Origin: Companilactobacillus nodensis DSM 19682 = JCM 14932 = NBRC 107160
Lineage (GTDB): Bacteria; Bacillota; Bacilli; Lactobacillales; Lactobacillaceae
DNA length: 47,456 bases
Direction of reading: 5' to 3'
Assembly (NCBI RefSeq): GCF_000615905.1
Contig: NZ_BAMN01000016.1
Span: 1-47,456, forward strand
The notes beneath the pieces are model-generated. The model saw nothing but the letters and a program-made list of their open reading frames with translations, had not been told where the DNA came from and did not search any database. The translations under genes were made by a program, and so were the position numbers. Shown piece after piece: positions 9,583 to 18,260 of the stretch. Numbering within the stretch: position 1 is the first letter of the stretch; every line of letters starts with the position of its first letter.

Positions 9583-10445
9583 ATGAAAAAATCATCTATC
9601 ATTGCTGGCCTTGTGGCCATATTCATCGGTCTAACTGCTACTGGTGTAACGGCAAAGGCTACCGTTAAAGCAAGGAACCTCACATCCATCGAAACAAGTG
9701 TTAATCATGCCGCGCCAGAATTACCACTCGTCTTCTCACATCGCGGTAGCCCATATAATCAACCTGAACATTCATTTGCTGGTTACAATACTGCTATCAA
9801 AGATGGAAGCCAATATATCGAACAAGATGTTTGGTTAAGTAAGGATGGCAAATTGTATGTTTCACACGATGACAACTTGAAACGTACCACTGGTAAAAAT
9901 CTTAAAATCTCTGATTCAACATCTAAAGAATTATCTAAAGTAAAACTGATTAATGGCGAGAAATTACATCAGCTAAGTGACATCTTCAAACGCTACAAAC
10001 AAAATGTTCATTATATTATAGAAACAAAAAAGAATGCTGGCGATAATACTGATACTGAAAAGGCCCTAGTCAAAGGTTCTGAATAAATATAAAATGAACA
10101 AAAATATCATTAATGCAAGACTCAAGCATCCCAGGTATTAAAGAGTTCCATAGCAAGAAAGCTCAAAAGAACATTCCGATCCTCTGGCTGTTAGATTCTG
10201 TCACCGAAAGACAATACAATGAAGAAATCGATAATGCACCTCGGTATATTAAATTCATCTCGATTGATCAAACTCAATGGACAAAGAAACTCATCAAAAA
10301 AGCCCATGACAATGGATTCAAAACCAATGCCTGGACTCTCAATACTTATAACGATAACTACAATGCATTAAATGTTTATAAATTTGATAGTGTCTTTACG
10401 AATAATACCAAAGAGACCAACAAACTTATTAATAAATGGAAATAG
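9583..10445 (+). pseudogene. glpQ: Secreted glycerophosphodiester phosphodiesterase, broken by two frameshifts
   Basis: Residues 1-25 are a signal peptide (MKKSSIIAGLVAIFIGLTATGVTAKA). The GDPD catalytic start LVFSHRGSPYNQPEHSF follows, then EQDVWLSKDGKLYVSHDDNLKRTTG and YIIETKK: the His, Glu, Asp set of the GDPD TIM barrel. The first frame stops at 10086. The sequence continues as KVLNKYKMNKNII in the second frame (from about 10073), then as MQDSSIPGIKEFHS... in the third frame (from 10113) to WTLNTYNDNYNA and the end. Two extra bases about 40 nt apart explain this, possibly in AAAGG and TTAATG. The repaired protein is about 287 aa, normal for the family. It would cleave glycerophosphodiesters outside the cell. 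Two breaks make genuine decay more plausible here than at the single-break genes. Confidence 0.8.
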
Positions 10446-10448
10446 TAA

Positions 10449-10476
10449 AAGCTAGCCAATCGGCTAGCTTTTTTTA
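10449..10476 (+). terminator. Terminator between convergent glpQ and ade-like genes
   Basis: AAGCTAGCC, loop AATC, GGCTAGCTT followed by T run on the plus strand; the A run on the other side lets it also act for the minus-strand ade-like gene, whose stop codon lies inside it. Confidence 0.85.
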
Positions 10477-12230
10477 ACGCTTAAAATAGGATCAAATAAT
10501 TTCAAACCAATACAATCTGTCGGACCAAGATCCGTAATTGCCAAATCTGGAATAGCAGTAATTGGTAGAAATGTCATATAGAACATTGGATCGTCAACTT
10601 TACTTCCTAAATCACGCGCAGCTTTGAGGATACTCTTTTCTTGCTTAACCACTTCCGCAGGACTTGCTTCAGAAACAATTCCGGCAATTGGTAATGGCAA
10701 GAAACTGAGGACTTGATGATCTTTAACAACGATTTGTCCGCCACCACGAACTATCAATTCATTAGCTGCGAATGCCATGTCTTCTGCATCCACGCCCATA
10801 ACGATTAAATTATTATCATCCGGTGCAGCGGTCGATGCCATTGCACCAGCTTTAAGTCCCCAGCCCGATGTGAACCCTAACGATTTATTACCATTGATAC
10901 CAAATCTTTCAATTACGGATACCAATGCCACATCTTTGGCTGGATCGATTTGAATCTCATGATTCTTTACTACTAATTCAACATCACGACGTTTTCTAAC
11001 GAAAGGACCGACACTCTTAATGGTTTCAACATCAGCGGTACCATTTTCGATATCTACATTATAAATAAAATCGGCTGCTTTTAAGTGATCTGCTTTAACA
11101 GAAGTCATAATATCTTCTGAATACTTCATTTCTGGAACAGCATTTGCATCAACGACTTTACCTTTGGAAATAACTTCTGAAATTTCAAACTTATTCAAGT
11201 CTTCCACAAATAAAATATCTGCATCACGATTGGGCGCGATCATTCCAACCTGGTCGTCAATTCGATATGCTTCAGCAGAATTGATTGTTGCCATTTGAAT
11301 AGCAGTCAATGGTGGAACACCCGCTTGAATTGCCAAACGAACTACGTGATCCAAATGACCAAGTTCAGCAATATCAGTGGCTGTAACGTCATCCGTACAA
11401 AAACTAACATGGCGAGCAACATCGGCAGTGTTTTCAGTGATGGCACGAATATTTTCCTTTAAGAAATGTGTAACTGATGATTCTCTAACAACAACGTTCA
11501 TACCTTTACGAGCTTTTTCTAACAATTCCTCATGATCGTAGCTTTCGTGATCAACGCGGACACCACTCATCAAGTATTGATTGAGTTTGGTACCACGTGC
11601 CATAGGAGAACATCCCCAAACAGGCTTATGAGCCTCTTTGGCGTATAACATAGTCTTCAATGTGTCGTCATCCAATTCTTGGATGTCTTCACGGACTGTT
11701 TCCCAAACACCATAGACGTTGGAATGCTTAAGCAATTCTGATTGCATGTCAGAATCAATATTTTCAGCGATCGTCGATTGTGGAATTGTATAGGGTGTCT
11801 TGAATGGAGCACCCCAGAACAGTTTCAAATCTGATTGATCGATTTCTTTAAAGATTTCTTTGAGGCCTTTCAGACCAATTACTGAAATATACTCATCTAA
11901 TCCTGAAATAATACTTGTTGTACCATGTGGAACAACCGCATGAGCGAAGCTCGTCATACTTAACTTACTACATTCAACATGAATATGACCGTCGATCATA
12001 CCAGGAACCAAGTACTTACCTTCTGCGTCGATCACTTTAGTGTAATCACCAAAGTATTCTGAAACATCTTCATCAACAGCAACAATTTTATTTTTGTAGA
12101 TGGCAACTTGTGCCGGATAAATTTCTTTGGTTGAAACATTTACTAATTGTCCATTTTTGATAATCGTATCAGCTGGAATTTCAGCCGCTCCAGCTCGAAT
12201 CAAGTCTTTGAAATCATTCAAATCTAACAA
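10464..12230 (-). CDS. ade: Adenine deaminase-like amidohydrolase (Ade family, divergent active site)
   Basis: 588 aa, normal length for Ade (adenine to hypoxanthine plus ammonia). Visible: the HIHVE metal motif near residue 82 (PGMIDGHIHVECSKLS), VDHE near 226, SFCTDD near 277 followed by a conserved TAIQMATINSAEAYRI segment, and the full Ade C-terminal domain ending GLKLFDP. Two usually conserved motifs are altered: the DPHE-type stretch after GTT reads SGLDEYISVIG, and the DGHAP-type stretch reads GCSPMARG. It may be a paralogue with another substrate. It sits 11 bp after the NCS2 purine permease gene and is presumably in one transcript with it. Confidence 0.75.
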   Translation of the reverse strand: MLDLNDFKDLIRAGAAEIPADTIIKNGQLVNVSTKEIYPAQVAIYKNKIVAVDEDVSEYFGDYTKVIDAEGKYLVPGMIDGHIHVECSKLSMTSFAHAVVPHGTTSIISGLDEYISVIGLKGLKEIFKEIDQSDLKLFWGAPFKTPYTIPQSTIAENIDSDMQSELLKHSNVYGVWETVREDIQELDDDTLKTMLYAKEAHKPVWGCSPMARGTKLNQYLMSGVRVDHESYDHEELLEKARKGMNVVVRESSVTHFLKENIRAITENTADVARHVSFCTDDVTATDIAELGHLDHVVRLAIQAGVPPLTAIQMATINSAEAYRIDDQVGMIAPNRDADILFVEDLNKFEISEVISKGKVVDANAVPEMKYSEDIMTSVKADHLKAADFIYNVDIENGTADVETIKSVGPFVRKRRDVELVVKNHEIQIDPAKDVALVSVIERFGINGNKSLGFTSGWGLKAGAMASTAAPDDNNLIVMGVDAEDMAFAANELIVRGGGQIVVKDHQVLSFLPLPIAGIVSEASPAEVVKQEKSILKAARDLGSKVDDPMFYMTFLPITAIPDLAITDLGPTDCIGLKLFDPILSVKKS

Positions 12231-12241
12231 GGTAGTGCCTC

Positions 12242-13581
12242 CTATTTAGGTAAGATATTAATTGTGTAAAGCAAGATAATAAATACAAAGAATAAGATAT
12301 ACATAATTGGATTAATTTCTTTTCTTCTACCCGCAGCCATCATTGTAAGTGGGTAAGCTAAGAATCCAAAGGCAATACCATAAGAAATATTGTAAGTAAG
12401 CGGCATACCGACGATTGTTAAGAAGGCAGGCATAGCAATTTCAAATTTGCTCCAATCGATTTCTTTCATTGATTGTGCCATCAAGATACCAACGATGATC
12501 AATACTGGTGCTGTGACATTAGAAGTAACAACAGTCAGTAGTGGTGAGAAGAACATTGCTAGTGCAAATAGAACACCCACAACTAATGAAGTAAGACCTG
12601 TACGTCCACCAATGGCAATACCAGCACTTGATTCAACATACGCTGCTGTTGGAGTTGTACCCATTACAGAGCCACCAAGCATAGAAATCGAATCGGCCAT
12701 CAATGCACCACCGATTCTTGCATCTTGTTGTCCTTCATGAATCCAGCTTGTGATGCCAAACCAATCAAAGTACCGGCAGTATCAAAGAATGCAACTAGTA
12801 GGAATATAAGAACAACTGCCCACAATTGAGGTTTTGTAATAATATCTCCCAGATGCATTACTCCGACACCAAATGTAGGTTTCATACTTGGAATCGTTGA
12901 AACAATATGTGTTGGTAATGGAATTAACTTCGTTACCAAACCTAGAATAGTTGTTAAAACCATACCGATGAAAATTGAACCTGGAACTTTTTTAGCCATC
13001 AATCCACCAGTTACTATTAATCCAAAAATAGTTAACCAAGTAGTTGGTACTGTAAATGATCCCATGGCAACAAGTGTTGACTTACTACCGGTGATAAGAC
13101 CACCACCCTGGAATCCAACGAAAGCAATAAAAATACCAATACCAGCCGCCATCGCTAGTTTTAAATCATGAGGAATTGCATCAATAACAATTTCACGTAA
13201 TTTAACTAATGAGAGGATCAAGAACAAGATACTGGAAATAAATACTCCAGCCATTGCTGTTTGCCAAGGAATACCCATGGCTAGTACAACTGAATAAGTA
13301 AAGAATGCATTGTCCCCAAGTCCGGGTGCAATTGCGATTGGATAATTTGCTAATAATGCCATTAATACTGAACCTAAGATTGCTGATAAAGCAGTCGCTG
13401 TAAAAACAGCTCCCTTGTTCATTCCCGCATCCCCTAATACTTGTGGGTTAACGAACAAGATATACGCCATCGAAACAAATGTTGTTAGTCCGGCCAAAAC
13501 TTCACGTATCACGGTTGTTCCATTCTCTTGAAGATGGAATAACTTTTCAATAAAACTTCTTTGGTTCATTGAGGTATCCAT
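12242..13581 (-). pseudogene. NCS2-family purine (adenine/guanine/hypoxanthine) permease, frameshifted
   Basis: The start MDTSMNQRSFIEKLFHLQENGTT and the long hydrophobic stretch with GLTTFVSMAYILFVNPQ, IAPGLGDNAFFTY and FFDTAGTLIGLA are typical of AzgA/PbuG-type NCS2 permeases. The frame breaks at about 12720 after GFMKDNKM. The sister frame resumes with MADSISMLGGSVMGTTPTAAYVESSAGI. One missing base explains it: ATGCAAGA read as ATG CCA AGA, that is CC reduced to C. The repaired length is about 446 aa, usual for the family. It lies directly upstream of the ade-like gene and diverges from the ADA-fold deaminase, so purine base uptake is the likely job. Confidence 0.85.
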
Positions 13582-13737
13582 TTTATTTAATCTCCTTTTG
13601 CGTTAAGTACAATTCTCATACTCGTTTACAACAGAAGTATCTCAAATTTATATAATAATATCAAGTAAAACACGATTGAATTTTATAAATATTTTTCTAT
13701 TGTTCGTATTTAACAAATATTTTTATGTTTCAAACGG

Positions 13738-13766
13738 TTGATTAATAATTTTATCCTTGTTATTCT
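13738..13766 (+). promoter_or_regulatory. Promoter of the ADA-fold deaminase gene
   Basis: TTGATT, 17-nt spacer, TATTCT; predicted start about 33 nt before the TTG start codon and before the AAGGAG site. The 224-bp divergent region also holds TATTGTTCGTATTT (about 13698-13711), a weak match to a PurR box with one core mismatch. Confidence 0.5.
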
Positions 13767-13805
13767 TAACATTGTAAAACAATACAGATTAAGGAGCTAA
13801 TCAAC

Positions 13806-14825
13806 TTGTTACCCAAAACAATTACGAGAGAATTCATAGAAGGATTACCAAAAGCTGAACTTCATTTACATCTGGAAGGAACGCTCGAACCTGAATTGAA
13901 ATTAAAATTAGCACAAAAGAACGGTATCGATATCGGTCAAACTACTATAGAAGATGTTCGCAAATCATATGATTATGATTCCTTGGCATCTTTTCTGGCC
14001 GTTTACTACCCTGGAATGAATGTTTTACAAACAGAAGATGACTTTTATCAATTAGCAATGGAATACTTAAAACGAGCCAAACAAAATGGTGTACGACATG
14101 TCGAGATGTTCTTCGATCCTCAAGCACATTTAACACGTGGAATTTCTTTTGAAACATTTATCCACGGATATCATCGTGCTTGCGTCGACGCTAGTGCTTT
14201 CAATGTGGATGCACATTTGATCATGTGCTTCTTACGTGACATGTCATCTAAGTCAGCCAACGAAGTACTCAAAATGGCAGAACCATATCGTGACATGATT
14301 CTCGGTGTAGGACTCGACTCAGACGAACATCACAACCCACCATTGAAGTTTGCTCGTCCATACAGTGACGCCACATCTCAGGGCTATCACACGACTATGC
14401 ACGCCGATATTGACCAAGTAGATTCAATTGATCATATCAAACAAGCCTTAGAGGTCATCGAAGTCGAACGCTTGGACCATGGAACTAATATCGTCGAAAA
14501 CCAAGACTTAGTCGATTGGGTCAATCAAAAGAAATTAGGACTAACAAGTTGTCCACTATCTAACGGTTTTGTAACTAACGATATGAAGGGTAAAGAAATG
14601 ATCGAACTGATGGAACAAGGCGTTAAAGTTTCCATTAATTCTGATGACCCTGCCTACTTCGGTGGCTACATAGCTGACAACTACGAAGCTCTGGCAAAAA
14701 ATTACAATTTAACTGCTGAACAATTAGTAACATTTGCGAAGAATTCATTTGAAACTTCTTGGATCAGTGATTTTCAAAAAGAAACATATCTAAAAGAAAT
14801 CGACGATTTTGTAAATAAGTTTTAA
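13806..14825 (+). CDS. ADA-fold deaminase, adenine/adenosine deaminase family
   Basis: 339 aa, starting at TTG with AAGGAG 9 nt upstream; no ATG fits. Family signatures: LPKAELHLHLEGTLEPEL (zinc HxH, residues 14-31), RHVEMFFDPQAH near 98, CFLRDMS near 141, ERLDHGTN near 221, SDDPAYFGG near 274. The FFDPQ and CFLRD patterns resemble Aah1-type adenine deaminases more than classical adenosine deaminases. The usual HAGE motif with its catalytic Glu reads HADI (followed by DQ) near 199, so substrate and even activity need proof. It diverges from the purine permease and ade-like genes, consistent with 6-aminopurine salvage. Confidence 0.8.
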   Translation: MLPKTITREFIEGLPKAELHLHLEGTLEPELKLKLAQKNGIDIGQTTIEDVRKSYDYDSLASFLAVYYPGMNVLQTEDDFYQLAMEYLKRAKQNGVRHVEMFFDPQAHLTRGISFETFIHGYHRACVDASAFNVDAHLIMCFLRDMSSKSANEVLKMAEPYRDMILGVGLDSDEHHNPPLKFARPYSDATSQGYHTTMHADIDQVDSIDHIKQALEVIEVERLDHGTNIVENQDLVDWVNQKKLGLTSCPLSNGFVTNDMKGKEMIELMEQGVKVSINSDDPAYFGGYIADNYEALAKNYNLTAEQLVTFAKNSFETSWISDFQKETYLKEIDDFVNKF

Positions 14826-14828
14826 TCG

Positions 14829-14872
14829 AAAAAAAAGCTTTCGGCTATTGATTAATAGTCGGAAGCTTTTTT
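14829..14872 (+). terminator. Bidirectional terminator after the ADA-fold deaminase
   Basis: A 19-bp stem (AAAAAAGCTTTCGGCTATT with AATAGTCGGAAGCTTTTTT, two G-U pairs) with a 4-nt loop, immediately after the stop codon. A and T runs on both sides allow use in either direction. Confidence 0.88.
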
Positions 14873-14888
14873 ATTCCGTTCAGTATTT

Positions 14889-15070
14889 GCCGCCTACGGT
14901 TGAAAGTGATTGATTCGCAGTGGGACCGTCTTCAGCCAAAGTACGGTCTGAAGACTCGATTTTGAACTCCGCATAAACCGCAGATTTCAAAAGTCGTCCT
15001 GTGCTGTAAGGCGGTCAACTCACCGCCTAACACCACGGTCACTGCCGAATCATCACTTTCAACCTCCGGC
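14889..15070 (+). ncRNA. Putative structured RNA module, locus A copy 1
   Basis: Unrecognised element of 182 nt. 5' edge GCCGCCTACGG, 3' edge CCTCCGGC. The closing stem begins GTTGAAAGTGAT and ends ATCACTTTCAAC. Inside are GTGGGACC; hairpin 1 GTCTTCAG/CTGAAGAC with loop CCAAAGTACGGT; hairpin 2 TTTTGAA/TTCAAAA; GTCGTCC; and hairpin 3 TGT-A-AGGCGG/CCGCCT-A-ACA with a bulged A on each side. GGAC and GTCC could pair to enclose hairpins 1 and 2. Three other copies (15133-15305, 40560-40740, 40800-40974) share the loops and layout but not the stem sequences. There is no credible open reading frame. The transcribed strand is unproven; the strand given is the module's own orientation. Confidence 0.6.
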
Positions 15071-15132
15071 TCATATACATGTTCTATAAATATTAGATGG
15101 ATCTCGTCAGATTAACATACTACAGAAACCTA

Positions 15133-15305
15133 GCTGGAAGGTAAAAATATTCCATCAGCCGTGAAATGGTGTTGAACGGTGGTCTCTCCGTTCTTACACC
15201 AGGGACGAGCTTGGAGATTTTCGAAGAAAAGATTCAAGTCGAGGTTCGAGACCTTGGCTCGAACCGGTCCCCACGGCAGATGAAATATTTGTAACCGGAA
15301 GCGGC
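15133..15305 (-). ncRNA. Putative structured RNA module, locus A copy 2 (inverted)
   Basis: Same fold as copy 1 but on the opposite strand. Minus-strand reading: edge GCCGCTTCC; closing stem AATATTTCATCTGCCGTG with CACGGCTGATGGAATATT; GGGGACC; hairpin 1 GGTTCGAG/CTCGAACC with a shortened loop CCAAGGT; hairpin 2 CTTG...CAAG with inner TTTTC/GAAAA; CTCGTCC; hairpin 3 TGGTGT-A-AGAACGG/CCGTTC-A-ACACCA. The loop of hairpin 1 lacks five bases present in the other three copies. A spacer of about 60 nt separates it from copy 1. It ends 15 bp before the adhE stop codon. Confidence 0.58.
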
Positions 15306-15320
15306 AAAAGAAATAAAACC

Positions 15321-17926
15321 CTATTTAATATCCTTACCCTCATAAGCATTCAACAAAACCTGTTTCAATTCAGCAATCAATGGTTCCTTAGGATTAGCAA
15401 ATGAGAATTGATCTGCGAAGGCTGACTCAGCTAATGAGTCAACTTTCTTATCAAAGTCAGCTTTGTTGATACCATTGTCTTTTAGACTCAACTTAACATC
15501 AACACGATGTGCCAAATCAATGATTTTATTAATCAAACCATCACGTAATTCTTCATTGTTCTTTCCATTTAAACCAATTGAACGTGCGATTGTCGCATAA
15601 TCTTCATCAGCTCTGAAGTTCTCATACTTAGGCCACATAGCAATCTTTGTAGGTTGTTCAAAGTTATATCTGATAACTTGTGGCAAAGCAATGATCGAAG
15701 CAAGTCCATGTCTGATGCCAAACTCATTGTTCAAGACATCAGTAATTGAATGACCAACACCAGCAAAGGCATTACCAAATGACATACCGGCTAGAGTTGA
15801 AGCATTGTGCATTTCTGCCTGTGCATCAGGATCTCCGTTGTATGCCTTAGCCAAATTATCGAAGACCAACTTGATAGCTTGCAATGCATATGGACGTGTG
15901 TAATCAGATGCCATATTTGAAACATAAGACTCGATGGCATTGTTCAAAACATCCATCCCTGATTCAGCAATTACATCCTTTGGCATCGTCTCAACAAATT
16001 GTGAATCGACAATAGCAACATCAGGTGTCAATGAATAATCAGCAATTGGATATTTAACACCAGTTTTAGAATCAGTTAATGAGGTGAATGGTGTAACTTC
16101 TGAACCTGTTCCAAAAGTCGTTGGAATGGCAACAAATTGTATCTTCTCAGGTTTAGGGAATTTGTAAGCACGTTTTCTAATATCAATGAATCCTTGTTTT
16201 GCACCGAATAAATCAACATCTGGATGCTCATAGAATAACCACATATCTTTAGCAGCATCCATTGTCGTTCCACCGCCTAAGGCAATGATCGTATCTGGTT
16301 TGAAGAGTTTCATTTGAGTAACCCCACGCTGAACCATGTCAGTTGTAGCAACTGAATCTACATCTGAGAACATTGAATACTCAACATTAGTCTTACTACG
16401 TTTTAGCTCATCAACAATTGTATTCACGTACCCCAGTTGAACCATAACTGGATCGCAGACGATGAAAGCTCTACTCATTCCTTGTAAGTCTTCAAGATAA
16501 CGTACTGAAGTTTTTTCAAAGTAAACACGAGGCTGTTTGATCCATTGCATATTGTTTCTCCGTCTAGCAATCGTCTTAATATTAAGCAAATCAAATGATG
16601 AAACGTTATGTGAAACTGAATTCTTACCCCATGAACCGGTACCTAATGTTAATGATGGAATCATTTCATTATACAGATTACCGATACCACCAATGGCAGC
16701 AGGTGTATTAACGAGGACACGACTGGCTTTCATCTTAATACCAAATTTTGTTGCCAAATCTTCGTCCATTGTATGAATTGCGACCGTGTGACCAAGTCCA
16801 CCGAAGTGAAGTAATCTGTCAGCCTTGTCAAAAGCATCTTTATGATCCTTTGCCTTGAACACTGATAGAACTGGTGAAAGTTTTTCAGCTGAAAGTGGTT
16901 CACTTGGTCCGATTCCTGTGATTTCAACACCGATGACTTTAGTATCATCAGGAACCTTGATACCCGCTAATTTGGCAATTTCTACAGCTGACTTGCCGGC
17001 GATTGGACCTTAACCCCGCCTTCAGGTCTGAACATTGCATCAGCCAAAGCCTTGTGATCGCTCTTTTTAATGAAGTAAACCTTATTCTTTTCTAATTGTT
17101 CTTTAACTTCCTTATAAATATCTTGATCAACGATTGCACTGTTTTCAGACGCACATACCATACCGTTATCAAATGTCTTGGAAAGTACGATATCATTGAC
17201 CGCACGTTTGATATTGGCTGTCTTCTCGATATATGCTGGTCCATTACCGGGTCCAACACCAAGTGCAGGTTTACCAGTTGAATAAGCTGCCTTAACCATG
17301 CCAGGGCCACCAGTTGCTAGAACACTGGCAACATCGGGATGATTCATCAGCGCTGAAGTAGCTTCAATACTTGGTTTTTCGATCCATTGAATAACATTCT
17401 CTGGAGCTCCAGCTTCAACAGCAGCTTTTAACATAACTTTTGCGGCAGCCACTGATGATTTCTGTGCTTGAGGATGGAAGCCAAAAATAATTGGATTACG
17501 TGTCTTCAATGCAATCAATGACTTGAACATTGTCGTTGAAGTTGGATTAGTGACTGGTGTAACACCTGCCAGAACACCAAGTGGTTCAGCAACCTTGATC
17601 AAACGGTGTTCTTTATCATCTTCAATGATACCAACCGTCTTATCACGTTTGATTGAGTGCCAGATTTCCTCAGTCGCAAACATATTCTTGATAACTTTAT
17701 CTTCAGTAACTCCACGACCAGTTTCTTCATGTGCTAACTTAGCCAATTCAAGACTTGCATTCAATCCAGCAATTGCCATGTGATGAACAATGTGATCGAC
17801 TTGCTCTTGAGTGAAGCTATCCATGACGTTCAAAGCCTTTTGTGCTTTGGCAACCATAGTATCAATAACTGGACCTACTTGATCCTTTTTATTTTCAACT
17901 ACTACTTCTTTAGAATCCTTTAACAT
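15321..17926 (-). pseudogene. adhE: Bifunctional acetaldehyde-CoA/alcohol dehydrogenase, frameshifted
   Basis: The N-terminal aldehyde dehydrogenase half (MLKDSKEVVVENK..., catalytic Cys in NGMVCASE near residue 250) runs from 17926 to about 17008. The remainder, including the iron-dependent alcohol dehydrogenase half (IIALGGGTTMDAAKDMW, IPTTFGTGSEVTPF, GVGHSITDVLNNEFGIRHG with iron-binding His), follows in another frame to 15321. Around 17008 the minus strand reads GTTAAGGTCCAATCGCC where GTT AAG GGT CCA ATC GCC is expected, so one G of GGG is missing. Repaired length is about 868 aa, exactly the family size. AdhE turns acetyl-CoA into ethanol and re-oxidises NADH. Good GGAGG site; cre-like and Rex-like boxes lie upstream. 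Confidence 0.9.
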
Positions 17927-17989
17927 TACAATACCTCCAAGACAGAATAATATTTTGTTAATTAATTCACGTTATATATTTCACGCTCT

Positions 17990-18017
17990 ATCTTAGCATT
18001 GTTTGAAAATATAGCAA
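17990..18017 (-). promoter_or_regulatory. Candidate adhE promoter
   Basis: Minus strand TTGCTA, 16-nt spacer, TAAGAT, about 60 nt before the adhE start codon. The 334-bp region 17927-18260 holds this, the cre-like and Rex-like boxes and the ohyA terminator; I see no gene in it. Confidence 0.45.
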
Positions 18018-18098
18018 CGGTTTTCAGTTAAAATCTTATAATATTACCAAAATGTATAAATATCTACCAATAATCATTGTTATATCAACAATTAATTG

Positions 18099-18112
18099 TG
18101 AAAATGTTTTCA
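18099..18112. promoter_or_regulatory. cre-like CcpA operator upstream of adhE
   Basis: TGAAAATGTTTTCA, a near-perfect palindrome close to the CcpA consensus TGAAARCGYTTTCA, about 85 bp upstream of the candidate adhE -35. Carbon catabolite control of adhE is the inference. Confidence 0.5.
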
Positions 18113-18152
18113 TATATTTTACGATTTGTATAGTATATTTGTAATGTGATTT

Positions 18153-18170
18153 TTGTGAAATAATATTCAA
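18153..18170. promoter_or_regulatory. Rex-like redox operator upstream of adhE
   Basis: TTGTGAAATAATATTCAA: the left half matches the Rex consensus TTGTGAA and the right half is partial (consensus TTCACAA). A second TTGTGAA begins the cre-like box at 18097. NADH-responsive Rex control of adhE is common in Firmicutes. Confidence 0.45.
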
Positions 18171-18222
18171 TCACTACTACTGGCACAGTATTTTCTATTG
18201 TTACGTAGCTTCACAAGGACAC

Positions 18223-18255
18223 AAAAAATAGAATACCCGAAAGTATTCTATTTTT
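18223..18255 (-). terminator. Terminator after ohyA
   Basis: AAAATAGAATAC, 6-nt loop, GTATTCTATTTT, with T run on the minus strand; begins just after the ohyA stop codon. Confidence 0.85.
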
Positions 18256-18260
18256 GATGT

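Noticed and set aside
13582-13805. Purine riboswitch or PurR boxes in the purine permease/deaminase divergon
   Set aside because: No purine aptamer core is seen. A single PurBox-like sequence near 13698-13711 has a core mismatch and no partner at the usual spacing.
15241-15268. GGTTCGAGACC stretch resembling a tRNA T-arm
   Set aside because: It is hairpin 1 of a structured module; the other three copies have different stem sequences at the same place and there is no acceptor or anticodon arm.
14873-15320. Group II intron, insertion sequence or MITE
   Set aside because: No domain V-like hairpin, no transposase or reverse transcriptase frame, and no obvious target duplication. A mobile origin is not excluded, only unsupported.
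16076-17310. Several 60-80-codon frames inside adhE on both strands
   Set aside because: All overlap strongly conserved adhE codons; only the two long frames joined by a frameshift make sense.
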